A DNA stretch of 64,000 nt from Psychroserpens sp. NJDZ02. Its GTDB lineage: Bacteria; Bacteroidota; Bacteroidia; Flavobacteriales; Flavobacteriaceae. The stretch is taken from the NCBI RefSeq assembly GCF_004843725.1, contig NZ_CP039451.1, positions 4,098,001 through 4,162,000 on the forward strand, written 5' to 3'. Shown in pieces: positions 9,608 to 20,231 of the stretch. The notes beneath the pieces are model-generated. The model searched no databases. It saw only the letters and a program-made list of their open reading frames with translations, and was not told the DNA's origin. The translations under genes and the position numbers were made by a program. Each line of letters opens with the position of its first letter. Position 1 is the first letter of the stretch.

Positions 9608-11230
9608 CTAAACCTCTACACTAGTAAATTCAAACTTTCCGCCATCAAACAAGCCTTTGTCGCTTAATTTTAATGAAGGAATAACTAATAATGCCATAAA
9701 AGACAAGGTCATGTACGGCGCATTTAATGTTGTCCCCAATTGTTTGGCAAACGCATCCAATTCCGCGTAAGCGTGACCAATAGTTTCGGCATTTTTATCA
9801 CTCATAATTCCAGCCACAGGAAGCGATACTATTTTTTGATCTGTATCAGAAACCGCACAAATCCCACCTTTGTTTTCAATTATTAAATTAACTGCTTTAC
9901 AAATCGCTTCATCGCTAACACCAACTGCAATTATATTATGAGAATCATGTCCAACAGAACTTGCAATGGCACCTTCTTTTAAACCAAAGTTTTTAATAAA
10001 TGCTAACGCTGGGACATCGTTTTTATAACGGTTTACGACAGTCATTTTTAAGACGTCAGTCGTTGTATTTGATACTAAATTCCCGTTTTGGATTGTTGCT
10101 TCTTCAACTAATTGATTAGTTACCAATTGTCCTTCTAAAGCTTCAATAACGCGTATTTGTTTTGCTGTACTTTCGACTTTAAAGTCTTCAACCGTTTTAA
10201 TTTCCGTATCAAAATTATTCAGATTTTCAAACGCAACGTGCTTAATTAAAGACATTCCATTATCAAACACTAACTCACCATTTATATAAGTCTGTATAGT
10301 TTTAAAATGTTTTAAATCTTCAACAATAATAAAATCGGCGACATCATCTTTTTGTAATAATCCAACATCTAAATTATAATGTTTTACAGGATTGATACAT
10401 GCGGCTTGCAACACTTTAAATACATCCATGTCTTTAGCAACTGCTCTAGCACAAAGTGCATTTATATGATTTAACAACAAATCGTCAGGATGTTTGTCGT
10501 CACTACAAAACATTATGTTTTGATAATGCTCAGGTAATAAATCTATTAACGCTTCAAAGTTTTTAGCTGCACTACCTTCTCTAATCAAGATTTTCATTCC
10601 CTTTTGAAGCTTTTCTAACGCCTCGTCATAGGTAAAACACTCGTGATCTGTACTAATTCCTGCATTGATATATTTAGTAACATCATCACCTCTTAAACCA
10701 GGTGCGTGACCATCTACGGGTTTGTTATAGTGTTTGGCCCAAGCAATTTTTTTAAGTACTTCCTCATCATCAAACAATACACCCGGATAGTTCATCATTT
10801 CGGCTAAATACTTAATATCTGGATTAGCCATAAGCGTTTTAATATCATCCGAATCTATAACTGCTCCAGCCGACTCAAAAGTAGTGGCTGGAACACAACT
10901 TGGAGCTCCAAAATTGAATTTAAAGGGTGTTTTTTTACCGTTTTCAATCATAAACTCCACTCCTGCAACACCTAATACATTCGCAATTTCATGCGGATCA
11001 CTAACTGTAGACACTGTACCATGTTTAACTGCTATTTTAGCAAACTCTGATGGTACTAACATCGAGCTTTCAATATGTATATGTGCATCTACAAAACCTG
11101 GTAAAATGTATTGTTTTACATCGTGTTCTTTTTCTGTGATAGATTGTATTTTACCTGAATCAATAGTGATCTCTCCACTAAAAATACGTTTGTTTTGTAT
11201 GTCTACTATTTGTCCTTGTATTGTTTTCAT
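9608..11230 (-). CDS. ade: Adenine deaminase
   Basis: Metal-dependent amidohydrolase converting adenine to hypoxanthine and ammonia for purine salvage. The metal-binding motif [10 protein letters not shown] (His50, His52) follows the short N-terminal beta domain. Also seen are [46 protein letters not shown] and [12 protein letters not shown] with the active-site Asp. The C-terminal domain has [13 protein letters not shown] and [25 protein letters not shown], diagnostic of Ade rather than dihydroorotase-like relatives. 540 aa is normal. It is transcribed away from the dsbD-like gene's terminator. Confidence 0.95.
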   Translation of the reverse strand: MKTIQGQIVDIQNKRIFSGEITIDSGKIQSITEKEHDVKQYILPGFVDAHIHIESSMLVPSEFAKIAVKHGTVSTVSDPHEIANVLGVAGVEFMIENGKKTPFKFNFGAPSCVPATTFESAGAVIDSDDIKTLMANPDIKYLAEMMNYPGVLFDDEEVLKKIAWAKHYNKPVDGHAPGLRGDDVTKYINAGISTDHECFTYDEALEKLQKGMKILIREGSAAKNFEALIDLLPEHYQNIMFCSDDKHPDDLLLNHINALCARAVAKDMDVFKVLQAACINPVKHYNLDVGLLQKDDVADFIIVEDLKHFKTIQTYINGELVFDNGMSLIKHVAFENLNNFDTEIKTVEDFKVESTAKQIRVIEALEGQLVTNQLVEEATIQNGNLVSNTTTDVLKMTVVNRYKNDVPALAFIKNFGLKEGAIASSVGHDSHNIIAVGVSDEAICKAVNLIIENKGGICAVSDTDQKIVSLPVAGIMSDKNAETIGHAYAELDAFAKQLGTTLNAPYMTLSFMALLVIPSLKLSDKGLFDGGKFEFTSVEV

Positions 11231-11248
11231 GTTGTACTATCTAACAGT

Positions 11249-11274
11249 AAAAAAAATCCCGCTATTGCAGGATA
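11249..11274 (-). terminator. Rho-independent terminator after the dsbD-like gene
   Basis: Read on the minus strand, ATCCTGC-AATA-GCGGGAT forms a 7-bp stem with one G-U pair, followed by a run of eight T. It sits just past the stop of the minus-strand dsbD-like gene and before the ade start. Confidence 0.7.
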
Positions 11275-11280
11275 TTTAAT

Positions 11281-13662
11281 TTATTTTTTAAAATTTTCTA
11301 ATCCCTCTTTCAGCCATTCAAGATACTCGTCTGCACTTGGCGTATATGCTGTTGTATGATTTAAAAGTTCCATTTTATCATTAACCAAAACATAGAATGG
11401 TTGCGAATTATTTTGGAAATTTAAAGTTTGTAATGTGGCCCACTTGTCTCCAATGGTCTTAATATTTTTTAAATTACCATTAGCTTTAACAAATTTAAAT
11501 TGTTCCTCTTTTGGTAATTCTTTTCGGTCATCCACATATAAAGATACAATTATGTATTCGTCTTTTAATATTTGATAAATAGCATCTTGACTCCACACTT
11601 GTTCTTCCATTTTTCTACAGTTGACACACGCCCAACCGGTAAAATCTAACATGATTGGTTTGTTTTCTTCTTTTGCAGCTACAAGACCTTCGTCAATATC
11701 TTTATAACAATTTAAACCTAACGGACAATCGCTATCTTTCTCATAAAGACTATATGGTAAAGGTGGCGGAAAACCACTAAGTAATTTTAAGTTAGCATAT
11801 TTTGTATTTGTTAATCCAGGGATTAAGTATATAACAAATGCACCAACTAAAACTGCAAATGATATGCGACTAAAGCTTAACTTTTTTAGTGGACTATCAT
11901 GCGGAAACTTTATTTTCCCTAATAAATATAGCAATAAACCAATACCTATTATAATCCAAATACCAATAAATACTTCACGCTTTAAAAGCCCCCAATGCTT
12001 AACTAAATCTGCATTTGATAAAAACTTAAATGCCATACCTAATTCTAAAAATCCTAAAACTACTTTAACTGAATTTAACCAACCTCCAGATTTTGGTAAT
12101 GAGTTTAACCATTTTGGAAACATCGCAAACAATGTAAATGGTAATGCTAAAGCAAGTCCAAAACCACTCATTCCTGCAGTTAATTGCATAGCGCCACCGT
12201 CACTAGTTAATGACCCTGCTAATAATGACCCTAAAATAGGACCTGTACAAGAAAAAGATACTATTGCTAAAGTTAATGCCATAAAAAATATACCGATAAT
12301 CCCACCAACTCTAGACGATGTTTCATCCATTTTATTACCCCATGATGCAGGTAAAGTAATCTCGTAAAACCCAAAGAATGAGAATGCAAAAAAGGCTAAG
12401 ATGAAAAAGAAAACAATATTTAAAATCACATTGGTAGATATTGTATTTAATATTTCTGGATTTAATGAATCTAAAAAGTGAAACGGTAATGATAATAACA
12501 CGTATATTATTAATATAAAAAGCCCATAAATAATCGCGTTGGCTAATCCTTTTTTAGAATTTTCAGCACTTTTTGTAAAAAAAGATACCGTTAACGGTAT
12601 CATTGGAAACACACACGGTGTTAACAATGCTATTAAACCACCAATAAATCCAAGAACAAATATCCCGAAGTTAGTCTCTTCTTTAACGTCTTCCTTTTTG
12701 TATTTATCCCAACCAGTAACGCCTAAACTAAGTGCTCTTGATTTATCTAAATCCTGTGCATCAATAGCTAAAGTCTCTACAAGACCCTGACTTCCATCAA
12801 GATTATTTATAAATTGAAATGAAGTTGGAGCCAAGCATTTTTCGTCATCGCAGGCTTGATAATATGCTTCTGCTTCTATTTTTTTGATAGCAGGATTTAA
12901 TACTTTAATTTTTTGAGTGAAGATTGCTTGTTTTTCAAAATAAGTAACATCCATTGCAAATGCATTTTCATACTTTGTAATAGTCTGAGACTCCTCTAAT
13001 TTACCTATAATCTTATAATCGTTATTCTCGTTATCCTTAAAAGTAATCTCAGTTGGAATAGGTCCCATTGGTTCCGTATTATTCTGAGAATAAATATGCC
13101 ATTTATCTTCTAACGTTGCAGTATAAACTAACTCATAATCAGTATCGTTTACCTTTTTTATTTTCGAAGTCCATTTTACGGGATCAAATATTTTTGAAGT
13201 TTTATTTTTTTTTAACTTAAATGTTACAATTTCGCTTTCAAAAATACATTTTGTGTCATCACACGCTTGAAAACTAATTTCAGCCTCAATTGAGGAGATA
13301 TTTGGATTTGTAACTTTTATTTTTTGAGTGAATGTCGCCGCATTATCAAAATAAGACAACTCCATTTGAAATACTTTATCAAATTCAGTAATACTCTCAC
13401 TTTCCACAGCGTTACCAACTAACTCAAAATCATTATTTAAAACATCTTCTTGGTAAAAAAACTCAGTAGGAATTGCACCTCCTTCAGGTAACGTCTGCGA
13501 ATACACATGCCAATGATCGTCTATATTAGCATTATAAATCAAGTTATATTCTGTGTCAGATATTTTCTTGACCTCAGTTGTCCATTTTACTGGTTTTAAT
13601 ACTTGTGCATTAACACTTAAAACAGTAATAAAAAATAGTATAAAAGCGGTTATATACTTCAT
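11281..13662 (-). CDS. DsbD-like thiol:disulfide reductase
   Basis: Membrane protein passing electrons from cytoplasmic thioredoxin to periplasmic thiols. After a signal peptide come two copies of a DsbD/DsbC-corrector-like domain (about residues 22-150 and 160-290). Each has the same landmarks: VKWT, HWHVYSQ or KWHIYSQ, and QACDD-x-KC with a cysteine pair. About eight membrane helices follow (LLTPCVFPMIPLTVSFF and VSFSCTGPILGSLL each carry a conserved Cys). The C-terminal thioredoxin domain has FTGWACVNCRKME, a CxxC. At 793 aa it is longer than E. coli DsbD because of the duplicated N-terminal domain. It overlaps tilS by one base. Confidence 0.92.
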   Translation of the reverse strand: MKYITAFILFFITVLSVNAQVLKPVKWTTEVKKISDTEYNLIYNANIDDHWHVYSQTLPEGGAIPTEFFYQEDVLNNDFELVGNAVESESITEFDKVFQMELSYFDNAATFTQKIKVTNPNISSIEAEISFQACDDTKCIFESEIVTFKLKKNKTSKIFDPVKWTSKIKKVNDTDYELVYTATLEDKWHIYSQNNTEPMGPIPTEITFKDNENNDYKIIGKLEESQTITKYENAFAMDVTYFEKQAIFTQKIKVLNPAIKKIEAEAYYQACDDEKCLAPTSFQFINNLDGSQGLVETLAIDAQDLDKSRALSLGVTGWDKYKKEDVKEETNFGIFVLGFIGGLIALLTPCVFPMIPLTVSFFTKSAENSKKGLANAIIYGLFILIIYVLLSLPFHFLDSLNPEILNTISTNVILNIVFFFILAFFAFSFFGFYEITLPASWGNKMDETSSRVGGIIGIFFMALTLAIVSFSCTGPILGSLLAGSLTSDGGAMQLTAGMSGFGLALALPFTLFAMFPKWLNSLPKSGGWLNSVKVVLGFLELGMAFKFLSNADLVKHWGLLKREVFIGIWIIIGIGLLLYLLGKIKFPHDSPLKKLSFSRISFAVLVGAFVIYLIPGLTNTKYANLKLLSGFPPPLPYSLYEKDSDCPLGLNCYKDIDEGLVAAKEENKPIMLDFTGWACVNCRKMEEQVWSQDAIYQILKDEYIIVSLYVDDRKELPKEEQFKFVKANGNLKNIKTIGDKWATLQTLNFQNNSQPFYVLVNDKMELLNHTTAYTPSADEYLEWLKEGLENFKK

Positions 13663-14999
13663 TATGATAATTTAATTTTTAGTATTGATTTGGTTTGATT
13701 GGTTACTTTAAATCGATCATCTGCACGATGATTAATAACCCAAACTATTTTATCTTGACTACACAATAATAAAACCTTTTTCTTGTCTAACAAAGATAGT
13801 TTTTGATCTTTAAAATATTTACTTAACTTCTTTTTTCCTTGCATACCTAAAGGGTAAAAATAGTCGCCTTCCTCCCAATGTCTTACAGTTAATGGTGATT
13901 TTAACGTTTCTTTATCAATAAATACTGTCGAGGCGTCTGATTTTTGAATGCTATCTGCTGTTTCAAAAGACAAAACGCCCAACGACACATCTACTTCGTT
14001 TTCTAAATTATTGATTACAACTGAAGCGTCATTTTGATGCTGGCTATCCTCCGTTTTTAATTCACTTAAAATTAAAGTCTCTCTATTTTTAAGTAATTGA
14101 TGCGTTGCAGAAGACACTTGTTTTCCACTTTGTGCAGTCAACAAATTAACAATATCCGTCCATTGGGTAAATCCGTAATCTTTGAATATTTCATATAAAT
14201 AAGCTTTAGGATTGTTGACTTTAATAAACTCTGATATTTTATAACTTATTTGCGTATCGTCAATATCGATAATTGCACGTTTTAAAACCGCTTGCACACT
14301 TTCTTTAACAATATCAGCTGTATCATTAAGATTATTTAATGTGTTTTTAAAATTAGACAATACATTATGATTTAATTCTTTTAAAACGGGAATAACATCA
14401 TGTCTTAACTTATTACGAAGGTATTTTGTAGACGCATTACTACTATCTTCTCTCCATTGTATTTGATTCGACACCGCAAAATCTGCGATAGTTTCTCTAG
14501 AAAATGGCAACAATGGTCTAACAATGTTTTCGTTTATTTCTGGAATACCTTTTAAACCTTCTAAACCTGTTCCTCGAGTCAGGTTAATTAAAAAAGTTTC
14601 TAAATTATCATCTGCATGATGAGCAGTTAAAATATACTCAAAATCTAGATTCTCAGCTAACTCCTGAAACCAATCATAACGCAACGTTCTTGCTGCCATT
14701 TGGATAGATTCTTTATTACTTTCGGCGTAAGCCTTAGTATCAAAACTTTCAGTAAATACTTCTAATTCTAAACTATCAGCTAAATCTGTAACAAATTTCT
14801 CGTCACCATCACTTTCAATACCTCTTAAATTAAAATTACAATGTGCCAATGTAATATCTAAACCAGATGTTTTACACAAATGCGTTAAAATAACACTATC
14901 CAAACCTCCTGAAATAGCAAGCAATAGTTTGCTGTTTTTAAGAAAAGGAAGTGTGTTGTTAATGTGATTTTGGAAGTGTTCTAGTAAGTTATAAGGCAT
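13662..14999 (-). CDS. tilS: tRNA(Ile)-lysidine synthase TilS
   Basis: Essential enzyme that ligates lysine to C34 of tRNA-Ile(CAU) using ATP, so that the tRNA reads AUA. The PP-loop SGGLDSV is at residues 30-36. TAHHADDNLETFLINLTRGTGLEGLKGI is the other ATP-pyrophosphatase signature, and LRNKLRHDVIPVL follows. The C-terminal domain has VRHWEEGDYFYPLGMQGKKKLSKYFKDQK. 445 aa is normal. The stop codon shares a base with the dsbD-like start, so the two are translationally coupled. Confidence 0.95.
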   Translation of the reverse strand: MPYNLLEHFQNHINNTLPFLKNSKLLLAISGGLDSVILTHLCKTSGLDITLAHCNFNLRGIESDGDEKFVTDLADSLELEVFTESFDTKAYAESNKESIQMAARTLRYDWFQELAENLDFEYILTAHHADDNLETFLINLTRGTGLEGLKGIPEINENIVRPLLPFSRETIADFAVSNQIQWREDSSNASTKYLRNKLRHDVIPVLKELNHNVLSNFKNTLNNLNDTADIVKESVQAVLKRAIIDIDDTQISYKISEFIKVNNPKAYLYEIFKDYGFTQWTDIVNLLTAQSGKQVSSATHQLLKNRETLILSELKTEDSQHQNDASVVINNLENEVDVSLGVLSFETADSIQKSDASTVFIDKETLKSPLTVRHWEEGDYFYPLGMQGKKKLSKYFKDQKLSLLDKKKVLLLCSQDKIVWVINHRADDRFKVTNQTKSILKIKLS

Positions 15000-15016
15000 A
15001 AGTAAAAAGGCATAAA

Positions 15017-15352
15017 TTATACAGCCAACTTTTTTATTAATGAGTTAAGCATTTTTTCTATTTGTAAAGACAGGTGATTAACATCAATTAAGTCATTACT
15101 TTTTAAAAACTCTAAATTAATTGCGATTTGTAACTGTGTTTGCATTTCGTATAATGATCCTCTAGAAATATTTAAAAACCAAACATACTCCTTAGTATAA
15201 TTACGACCATAACCTTCTAAGACAGCACTTCTTTTTATTTGCGAAGTCAAGCCATATTTTTCATCTTCAGGAAATCGCTTCAATAAACGATAAACATGAG
15301 TTACCATGTCTACTGATTTTTGCCAAACTATCAAATCTCTATAACTCTTCAT
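15017..15352 (-). CDS. Four-helix-bundle protein (S23/intervening-sequence-protein family)
   Basis: The opening YRDLIVWQKSVDMV, the middle RFPEDEKYGLTSQIKRSAV and the end FLNISRGSLYEMQTQLQIA are diagnostic of the 23S rRNA intervening-sequence protein family, a pentameric four-helix bundle. The family was first seen inside rRNA intervening sequences but is widely found free-standing, as here. Function is not established. At 111 aa it is near the usual 115-130. In the family consensus the SAVSIPSNIAEG stretch is usual; here it is SAVLEGYG, so about eight residues of the second helix are missing. That deletion could be functional decay. Confidence 0.85.
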   Translation of the reverse strand: MKSYRDLIVWQKSVDMVTHVYRLLKRFPEDEKYGLTSQIKRSAVLEGYGRNYTKEYVWFLNISRGSLYEMQTQLQIAINLEFLKSNDLIDVNHLSLQIEKMLNSLIKKLAV

Positions 15353-15443
15353 TTAACAAATTTACGTTTTTTTATACTAGCGTCTTTTCTTTCTAATTAC
15401 ACCTTTAGCTAATATCTTATGCCTTTATACTAATGCCTTTTGC

Positions 15444-16751
15444 CTAATTACCACCTTCTAAAACCGTCCTCATGGCTTTCGCTTTAAGCAAACATTCTTC
15501 ATATTCGTTTAAAGGATCTGATTTTGCAGTAATGGCACCTCCAACCGAGTATGACACGTACTTATTACTGGCATTATATAAAATACTGCGGATAACGACA
15601 TTAAAGTCAAAGTCGCCTGTTGGCGAAATATAGCCGACTGCACCAGAGTATAAACCCCGTTTAGTTTCCTCTAAGGTTTCAATAATTTTCATTGCCGAAA
15701 TTTTTGGAGCTCCAGTCATACTTCCCATAGGAAACGTACTTTTAATAATATCTATTGGATGTGTGTTTTCGGCTACTTGAGAGGTTACTGTGGATATCAT
15801 TTGATGTACTTGATCAAAGGTGTAAATCTTACATAACTCCTCCACCTTTACGCTCCCTTTTGTTGCGGTTTGTGATAAGTCATTACGCACCAAATCTACA
15901 ATCATCACGTTTTCGCTACGCTCCTTTTGATCCGTAATCAAGTTGTTTTTTAAAATAGAATCCAATATAAAATCATCCTCACGTTTTGCGGTCCCTTTTA
16001 TAGGTTGTGATATTATTTTAGTGCCCTCTTTTTTAATGTAACGCTCTGGTGACGCCGACATCAAATATTTATCATTCAGTTTTAAAAACGTCGCAAATGG
16101 TGGTTTTGATATGGCATTAAGTTTATTATAAATCTCTAACGGATTTATAACGGTGTCCTCTGCATAAAACTCTTGACAAAAATTAGCCTCGTAAATATCA
16201 CCTCTACGTATGTGACTCAGCATGGTTTTGATCTTATCAAAATACGCGTCTTTATGTATTCTGAGTTGAATTTTAATTGGGTCGTTTTCAATCGGCTGAT
16301 TGTCACATTCGTCGTCCTTGTAATGACGTATTGCATTTAAATCGGTTTCCACTTCATCATCAACCATTTTTAAATACTGCAATTCCACAGTGTCACCTTT
16401 AATTAAAAAGATTTTTTTAGGTTGAAAAAAATATAAATCAGGAAATGCTAAACCATCATAATTAGCAGATTTTAAAGGCTCTACATCATTTTTTAAATCG
16501 TAAGACAAATAGCCAAAAACCCAATCGTTAGCTAAGGTTTGATATTCTTTAAACTGTGCAAACGCATTCTTATAATCCGTTTGAAATCCTGTAAAGGCAT
16601 CTACAGCCAACACAGCGTCGTAACTAGAGTACTGTTGTTGGTAATTATTAGAATCTAACCAAACGACATCATCAAATTGCTGGCTCCAAGACAATAAATT
16701 TTGCTTGAAGTCCTCAGGATTAGTCAGTTTATGTTTTGTCGTTGTTCTCAC
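15444..16751 (-). CDS. pabB: Aminodeoxychorismate synthase component I (PabB-type)
   Basis: Chorismate-binding enzyme that makes 4-amino-4-deoxychorismate for folate synthesis. The C-terminal domain shows [55 protein letters not shown] and [23 protein letters not shown] residues, which are the conserved active-site elements. PIKGTAKR contains the lysine characteristic of PabB, whereas anthranilate synthase TrpE has an alanine there. At 435 aa it is a stand-alone component I with no fused glutaminase or lyase. It lies 91 bp upstream of the four-helix-bundle gene on the same strand. Confidence 0.88.
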   Translation of the reverse strand: MRTTTKHKLTNPEDFKQNLLSWSQQFDDVVWLDSNNYQQQYSSYDAVLAVDAFTGFQTDYKNAFAQFKEYQTLANDWVFGYLSYDLKNDVEPLKSANYDGLAFPDLYFFQPKKIFLIKGDTVELQYLKMVDDEVETDLNAIRHYKDDECDNQPIENDPIKIQLRIHKDAYFDKIKTMLSHIRRGDIYEANFCQEFYAEDTVINPLEIYNKLNAISKPPFATFLKLNDKYLMSASPERYIKKEGTKIISQPIKGTAKREDDFILDSILKNNLITDQKERSENVMIVDLVRNDLSQTATKGSVKVEELCKIYTFDQVHQMISTVTSQVAENTHPIDIIKSTFPMGSMTGAPKISAMKIIETLEETKRGLYSGAVGYISPTGDFDFNVVIRSILYNASNKYVSYSVGGAITAKSDPLNEYEECLLKAKAMRTVLEGGN

Positions 16752-16828
16752 TATAAAAATGTTGCGTAAAGTTAAACAGAAATGTTAAAAAAACGAGTAT
16801 TTTAGTCATGAGATTAAATATAAAACAG

Positions 16829-17719
16829 ATGTTTCAACTATCAAATGAGGTATTAAAAATTTCGGTTAAACCGAAAGGCGCAGAATTATGCGGAATTGCT
16901 TCCGTTAAAAATGACAATCAATTTATGTGGCATGCAGACCCTAACATTTGGGGAAGCTATGCACCCAATTTGTTTCCTATAATTGGTGCTTTAAAAAATG
17001 ATGAATACACCTTTGAAGGTAAAACATACACATTACCAAAACATGGGTTTACGCGACATAGTGATGCTATCAGACTAATAGATCAAACTAAAAACAGTTT
17101 GACCTTTAGTTTAATGTATAATGTCGATTTACTGAAACAGTTTCCTTTTAAGTTTGAATTTTTAATCACTTACACTTTAATTAATAATACCTTACAAATA
17201 AATCACACGGTTAAAAACTTAGATAACCAAACCATTTATTTTAGTATTGGTGGACATCCTGCTTTTAAATGTCCTGTTTATAAAAATGAAAATTATACCG
17301 ATTATAGCCTTGTTTTTGAAACTGACGAAACAGCTCAAACCTATCTATTAAATATGGATAACGGTTTAGTTACCAATCAAACAAAACCTGCTTTTGATAC
17401 TAAAAACAGCATCCATTTAAGACCGGATTTATTTACTGAAGACGCGCTTATTTTCAAGGATTTACAATCGAGACAAGTCGCTTTAGTTAGTAAAACTCAT
17501 GGCGAAATACTAAATGTGACCTTTAAAGACTTTAATTATTTAGGTATTTGGGCAAAACCAAAGGCACCTTACGTTTGTATCGAACCTTGGTTAGGTATTG
17601 CTGACGCTGAAAACACCTCACAAAAACTAACCGAAAAAGAAGGCATTATCAAATTACCAAAAAACGAAACCTTTAATGCAAGTTACAGTATACAAATACA
17701 TGAGCATCATTTAGGGTAA
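16829..17719 (+). CDS. Aldose 1-epimerase-like (LacX-type) protein
   Basis: Galactose-mutarotase-fold protein acting on sugar anomers or sugar phosphates. Seen: PKGAELCGIAS, WHADPNIWGSYAPNLFPIIGAL, LPKHGFTRHSD (with the His typical of the active site), YFSIGGHPAFKCPV (second catalytic His) and KAPYVCIEPWLGIAD with the carboxylate. This pattern fits the LacX-like branch. The frame is open from an ATG at 16808, but the ATG at 16829 (MFQLSNEVLKI) gives the usual family N-terminus and I prefer it. Confidence 0.85.
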   Translation: MFQLSNEVLKISVKPKGAELCGIASVKNDNQFMWHADPNIWGSYAPNLFPIIGALKNDEYTFEGKTYTLPKHGFTRHSDAIRLIDQTKNSLTFSLMYNVDLLKQFPFKFEFLITYTLINNTLQINHTVKNLDNQTIYFSIGGHPAFKCPVYKNENYTDYSLVFETDETAQTYLLNMDNGLVTNQTKPAFDTKNSIHLRPDLFTEDALIFKDLQSRQVALVSKTHGEILNVTFKDFNYLGIWAKPKAPYVCIEPWLGIADAENTSQKLTEKEGIIKLPKNETFNASYSIQIHEHHLG

Positions 17720-17761
17720 ACAAAATATTAGTAGTAATTTTGTAGGCTAAAATAATACGTT

Positions 17762-19114
17762 TTGAGCTTTAGAGATTTAAATTTAAATACCCCTTTATAT
17801 AACGCAATTGACGACCTAGGTTTTACACAGCCAACTCCAATACAAGCAGAAGCTTTTAATGTAGTTGCAAGTGGTAAAGATATGGTTGGTATTGCACAAA
17901 CTGGTACAGGTAAAACTTTTGCCTATATGTTACCAATACTTAAAAACCTAAAATTTTCTAAGCAAGAAAACCCTCGTGTTTTAATTTTAGTCCCTACTAG
18001 AGAATTAGTAGTGCAAGTAGTTGACGAAATTGAAAAGTTAGCAAAATATATAAATACACGTGTGCTTGGTGTTTATGGAGGTACAAACATTAACACGCAA
18101 AAACAAGCAGTTGCTCAAGGTCAAGATATTATTGTTGCAACACCAGGACGTTTATACGATTTAGCGGTTAGTCGCGTACTACAACTTAAGTCTTTAGAGC
18201 GTTTAGTTATTGATGAAGTAGATGTTATGTTGGATTTAGGGTTCAGACACCAATTAATTAACATTTTTGATATCCTTCCAGAACGTAGACAAAACATTAT
18301 GTTTTCTGCAACAATGACGGATGATGTTGACGAATTAATCACTGATTTTTTCACGGCACCACAAAAAGTATCTATTGCTATTTCTGGTACACCTTTAGAA
18401 AACATATCACAAACAAAATATAGTGTTCCTAATTATTATACTAAACTTAATTTATTAGTACACTTATTTCAGGATGCCGAAACCTACAACAAAGTATTAG
18501 TTTTTGTATCCAATAAACGTATGGCCGATCGGCTTTTTGAAGCTTTAGACGAGTTTTTTAATGAAGAATTATGTGTTATACACTCTAACAAAACTCAGAA
18601 TTACAGATTACGTAGTATCGAGCAGTTTAGAGAAGGTGTTAACCGTATTTTAGTAGCAACGGACGTTATGGCTCGTGGTTTAGATATCGATAATGTATCA
18701 CACGTTATTAACTTTGATACGCCTGATTATCCAGAAAACTACATGCACAGAATAGGTAGAACTGGTCGTGCGGAACGCGAAGGGCAAGCTATTGTATTTT
18801 CTACAGTAAAAGAACAAGTTGGTCTTGAAAAGATAGAGACGTTAATGCAAATGGAAATTCCTGAATTGGAAATCCCAGAAGCTGTTGTTATTTCTACTGA
18901 GTTGATTGAGGAAGAACGCACTGTAATTAAAGAACGTAACAATCCAACCAAACGAAACGATATTGATGCTCCTGGACCTGCTTTTCATGAAAAATCAGAA
19001 AAAAACAGTAAAGAAAATTTAGGTGGTAGTTACAAATTCAAAATTGCTGCCAAATACAAAAAGCCTAAAACTAGAGGTGATAAAAATTACAATAAGCGTA
19101 ACAATAAGAAATAA
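17762..19114 (+). CDS. DEAD-box ATP-dependent RNA helicase
   Basis: RNA helicase for ribosome assembly or RNA turnover. All motifs are present: Q motif GFTQPTPIQ; I AQTGTGKT (45-52); Ia PTRELV; GG; Ib TPGR; II DEVD (151-154, instead of DEAD); III SAT; V ATDVMARGLD; VI HRIGRTGRAER. The C-terminus is basic and rich in Lys/Arg/Asn (YKKPKTRGDKNYNKRNNKK), a likely RNA-binding tail. The start is TTG at 17762, 42 bp after the epimerase stop; no ATG gives a complete Q motif. A strong terminator follows. Confidence 0.94.
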   Translation: MSFRDLNLNTPLYNAIDDLGFTQPTPIQAEAFNVVASGKDMVGIAQTGTGKTFAYMLPILKNLKFSKQENPRVLILVPTRELVVQVVDEIEKLAKYINTRVLGVYGGTNINTQKQAVAQGQDIIVATPGRLYDLAVSRVLQLKSLERLVIDEVDVMLDLGFRHQLINIFDILPERRQNIMFSATMTDDVDELITDFFTAPQKVSIAISGTPLENISQTKYSVPNYYTKLNLLVHLFQDAETYNKVLVFVSNKRMADRLFEALDEFFNEELCVIHSNKTQNYRLRSIEQFREGVNRILVATDVMARGLDIDNVSHVINFDTPDYPENYMHRIGRTGRAEREGQAIVFSTVKEQVGLEKIETLMQMEIPELEIPEAVVISTELIEEERTVIKERNNPTKRNDIDAPGPAFHEKSEKNSKENLGGSYKFKIAAKYKKPKTRGDKNYNKRNNKK

Positions 19115-19135
19115 GAAACACTTAGAGAGTGTCAT

Positions 19136-19167
19136 AAAAAAAGCGAACCATTTGGTTCGCTTTTTTA
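19136..19167 (+). terminator. Rho-independent terminator after the helicase
   Basis: AAAAAGCGAACCA-TTTGG-TTCGCTTTTTT forms a GC-bearing stem of about 9-11 bp followed by T6. It closes the plus-strand helicase unit. The remaining sequence to 19361 is AT-rich and shows no gene. Confidence 0.85.
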
Positions 19168-19361
19168 TTGCAATATATTTCCTTTTTAAACTCGATTTAA
19201 AACCAATAATTTTCTAGGTTAATGTCTCGTTTAACGCATCATTAAACCTCACAAAAACCCCATTAAGAATATGAGGTCAACTTAAAGAATGTCTACAATT
19301 ATATATAGATATAACTGTTCTTTAGCGATTAAATATAATGTAATGCTTATTTAATATGCAT

Positions 19362-20048
19362 CTACTCTTTCTCATAAATAGTATCATATAACGCTATTGT
19401 ACCACTTTTTCCTTTAGGACCTTTACCTCTAAACCGTTTAACTAATAATTCTTCGCCAGTAATCCCGTCTAATTCTATACTAAATTGACCTATTAGATCT
19501 TTGTATTTACCTATAAATTCCAATTGCCAATAAGGTCCTTTTCTAACGAATTTAGACGTTTTTTTTTCATTGAATCTTCTAATACTTATTATATTTTTTT
19601 TCAAATCTTCAACTTCATGAGCCATTAAAAAAGCTTCAATATCTTTCCAAGTGAACTTAAAAGGCTCGTCATGATCAATTATATTAATCAAATTACTATT
19701 CTTATCATACTCTTTTAGTTCTCCTTTTAGAAATGAATTAGGATAACGTTTAACAGAAGCTTTTAGGTTTCCATTTTTATGATAAGATTTAAAGTCTTCA
19801 AAAACAGAAGTGTCTGATTGTATTACTTCGATATATTCATCTTTGAGTTCTCTATGACTTACAGTAGTTGTTTCATTTAACTTAAAACTAAACTGATTTA
19901 AGTCGTTTTTATTCAAATTGAATTTTTTAATATCGAAAACATTTATAATTGTATCTTGTTTATTAAGGTAATTATCCTTTCTTGGATTATTTTGCGCTAT
20001 GCCATTATTTAACGCTGCAAATATTATAATACAGAGTAAGTGTCTCAT
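19362..20048 (-). CDS. Exported hypothetical protein, YwqK/MORN-like middle
   Basis: Last gene of the T6SS-linked train. I place the start at 20048 (MRHLLCIIIFAALNNGIAQ), which gives a clean Sec signal peptide; the longer frame from 20078 adds a hydrophilic extension. The middle has YHKNGNLKASVKRYPNSFLKGELKEYD, like the YwqK/MORN repeats often called immunity or antitoxin proteins. A segment FTWKDIEAFLMAHEVEDLKKNI aligns by eye with FSWEDVTSFLKEKEIEKEEI in the lipoprotein at 21785-22507, so the two are paralogs. Function is inferred only from position; a second immunity family is my best guess. Confidence 0.65.
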   Translation of the reverse strand: MRHLLCIIIFAALNNGIAQNNPRKDNYLNKQDTIINVFDIKKFNLNKNDLNQFSFKLNETTTVSHRELKDEYIEVIQSDTSVFEDFKSYHKNGNLKASVKRYPNSFLKGELKEYDKNSNLINIIDHDEPFKFTWKDIEAFLMAHEVEDLKKNIISIRRFNEKKTSKFVRKGPYWQLEFIGKYKDLIGQFSIELDGITGEELLVKRFRGKGPKGKSGTIALYDTIYEKE

Positions 20049-20231
20049 AATTATATTCTTTATCTCAATTATTTTCAAATAATTTCTACTATCTATCGCT
20101 TAAGATAAAGTTATTGTTTAATTAAAAGACTCTAACGTATTATTCTGTAAAATTTCTTTTGTGACATATTGCAGTAAAATAAAACAAACCACTAAAGATT
20201 TTAGAATTTAAAATCTACTAAGTATAAATTT

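Noticed and set aside
11864..12367. Plus-strand ORF of 167 codons inside the dsbD-like gene
   Set aside because: Antisense of the membrane-helix region; its composition mirrors the real frame.
19115..19361. Possible small RNA between the helicase and the array end
   Set aside because: Apart from the helicase terminator there is no promoter-like or structured element I can support.
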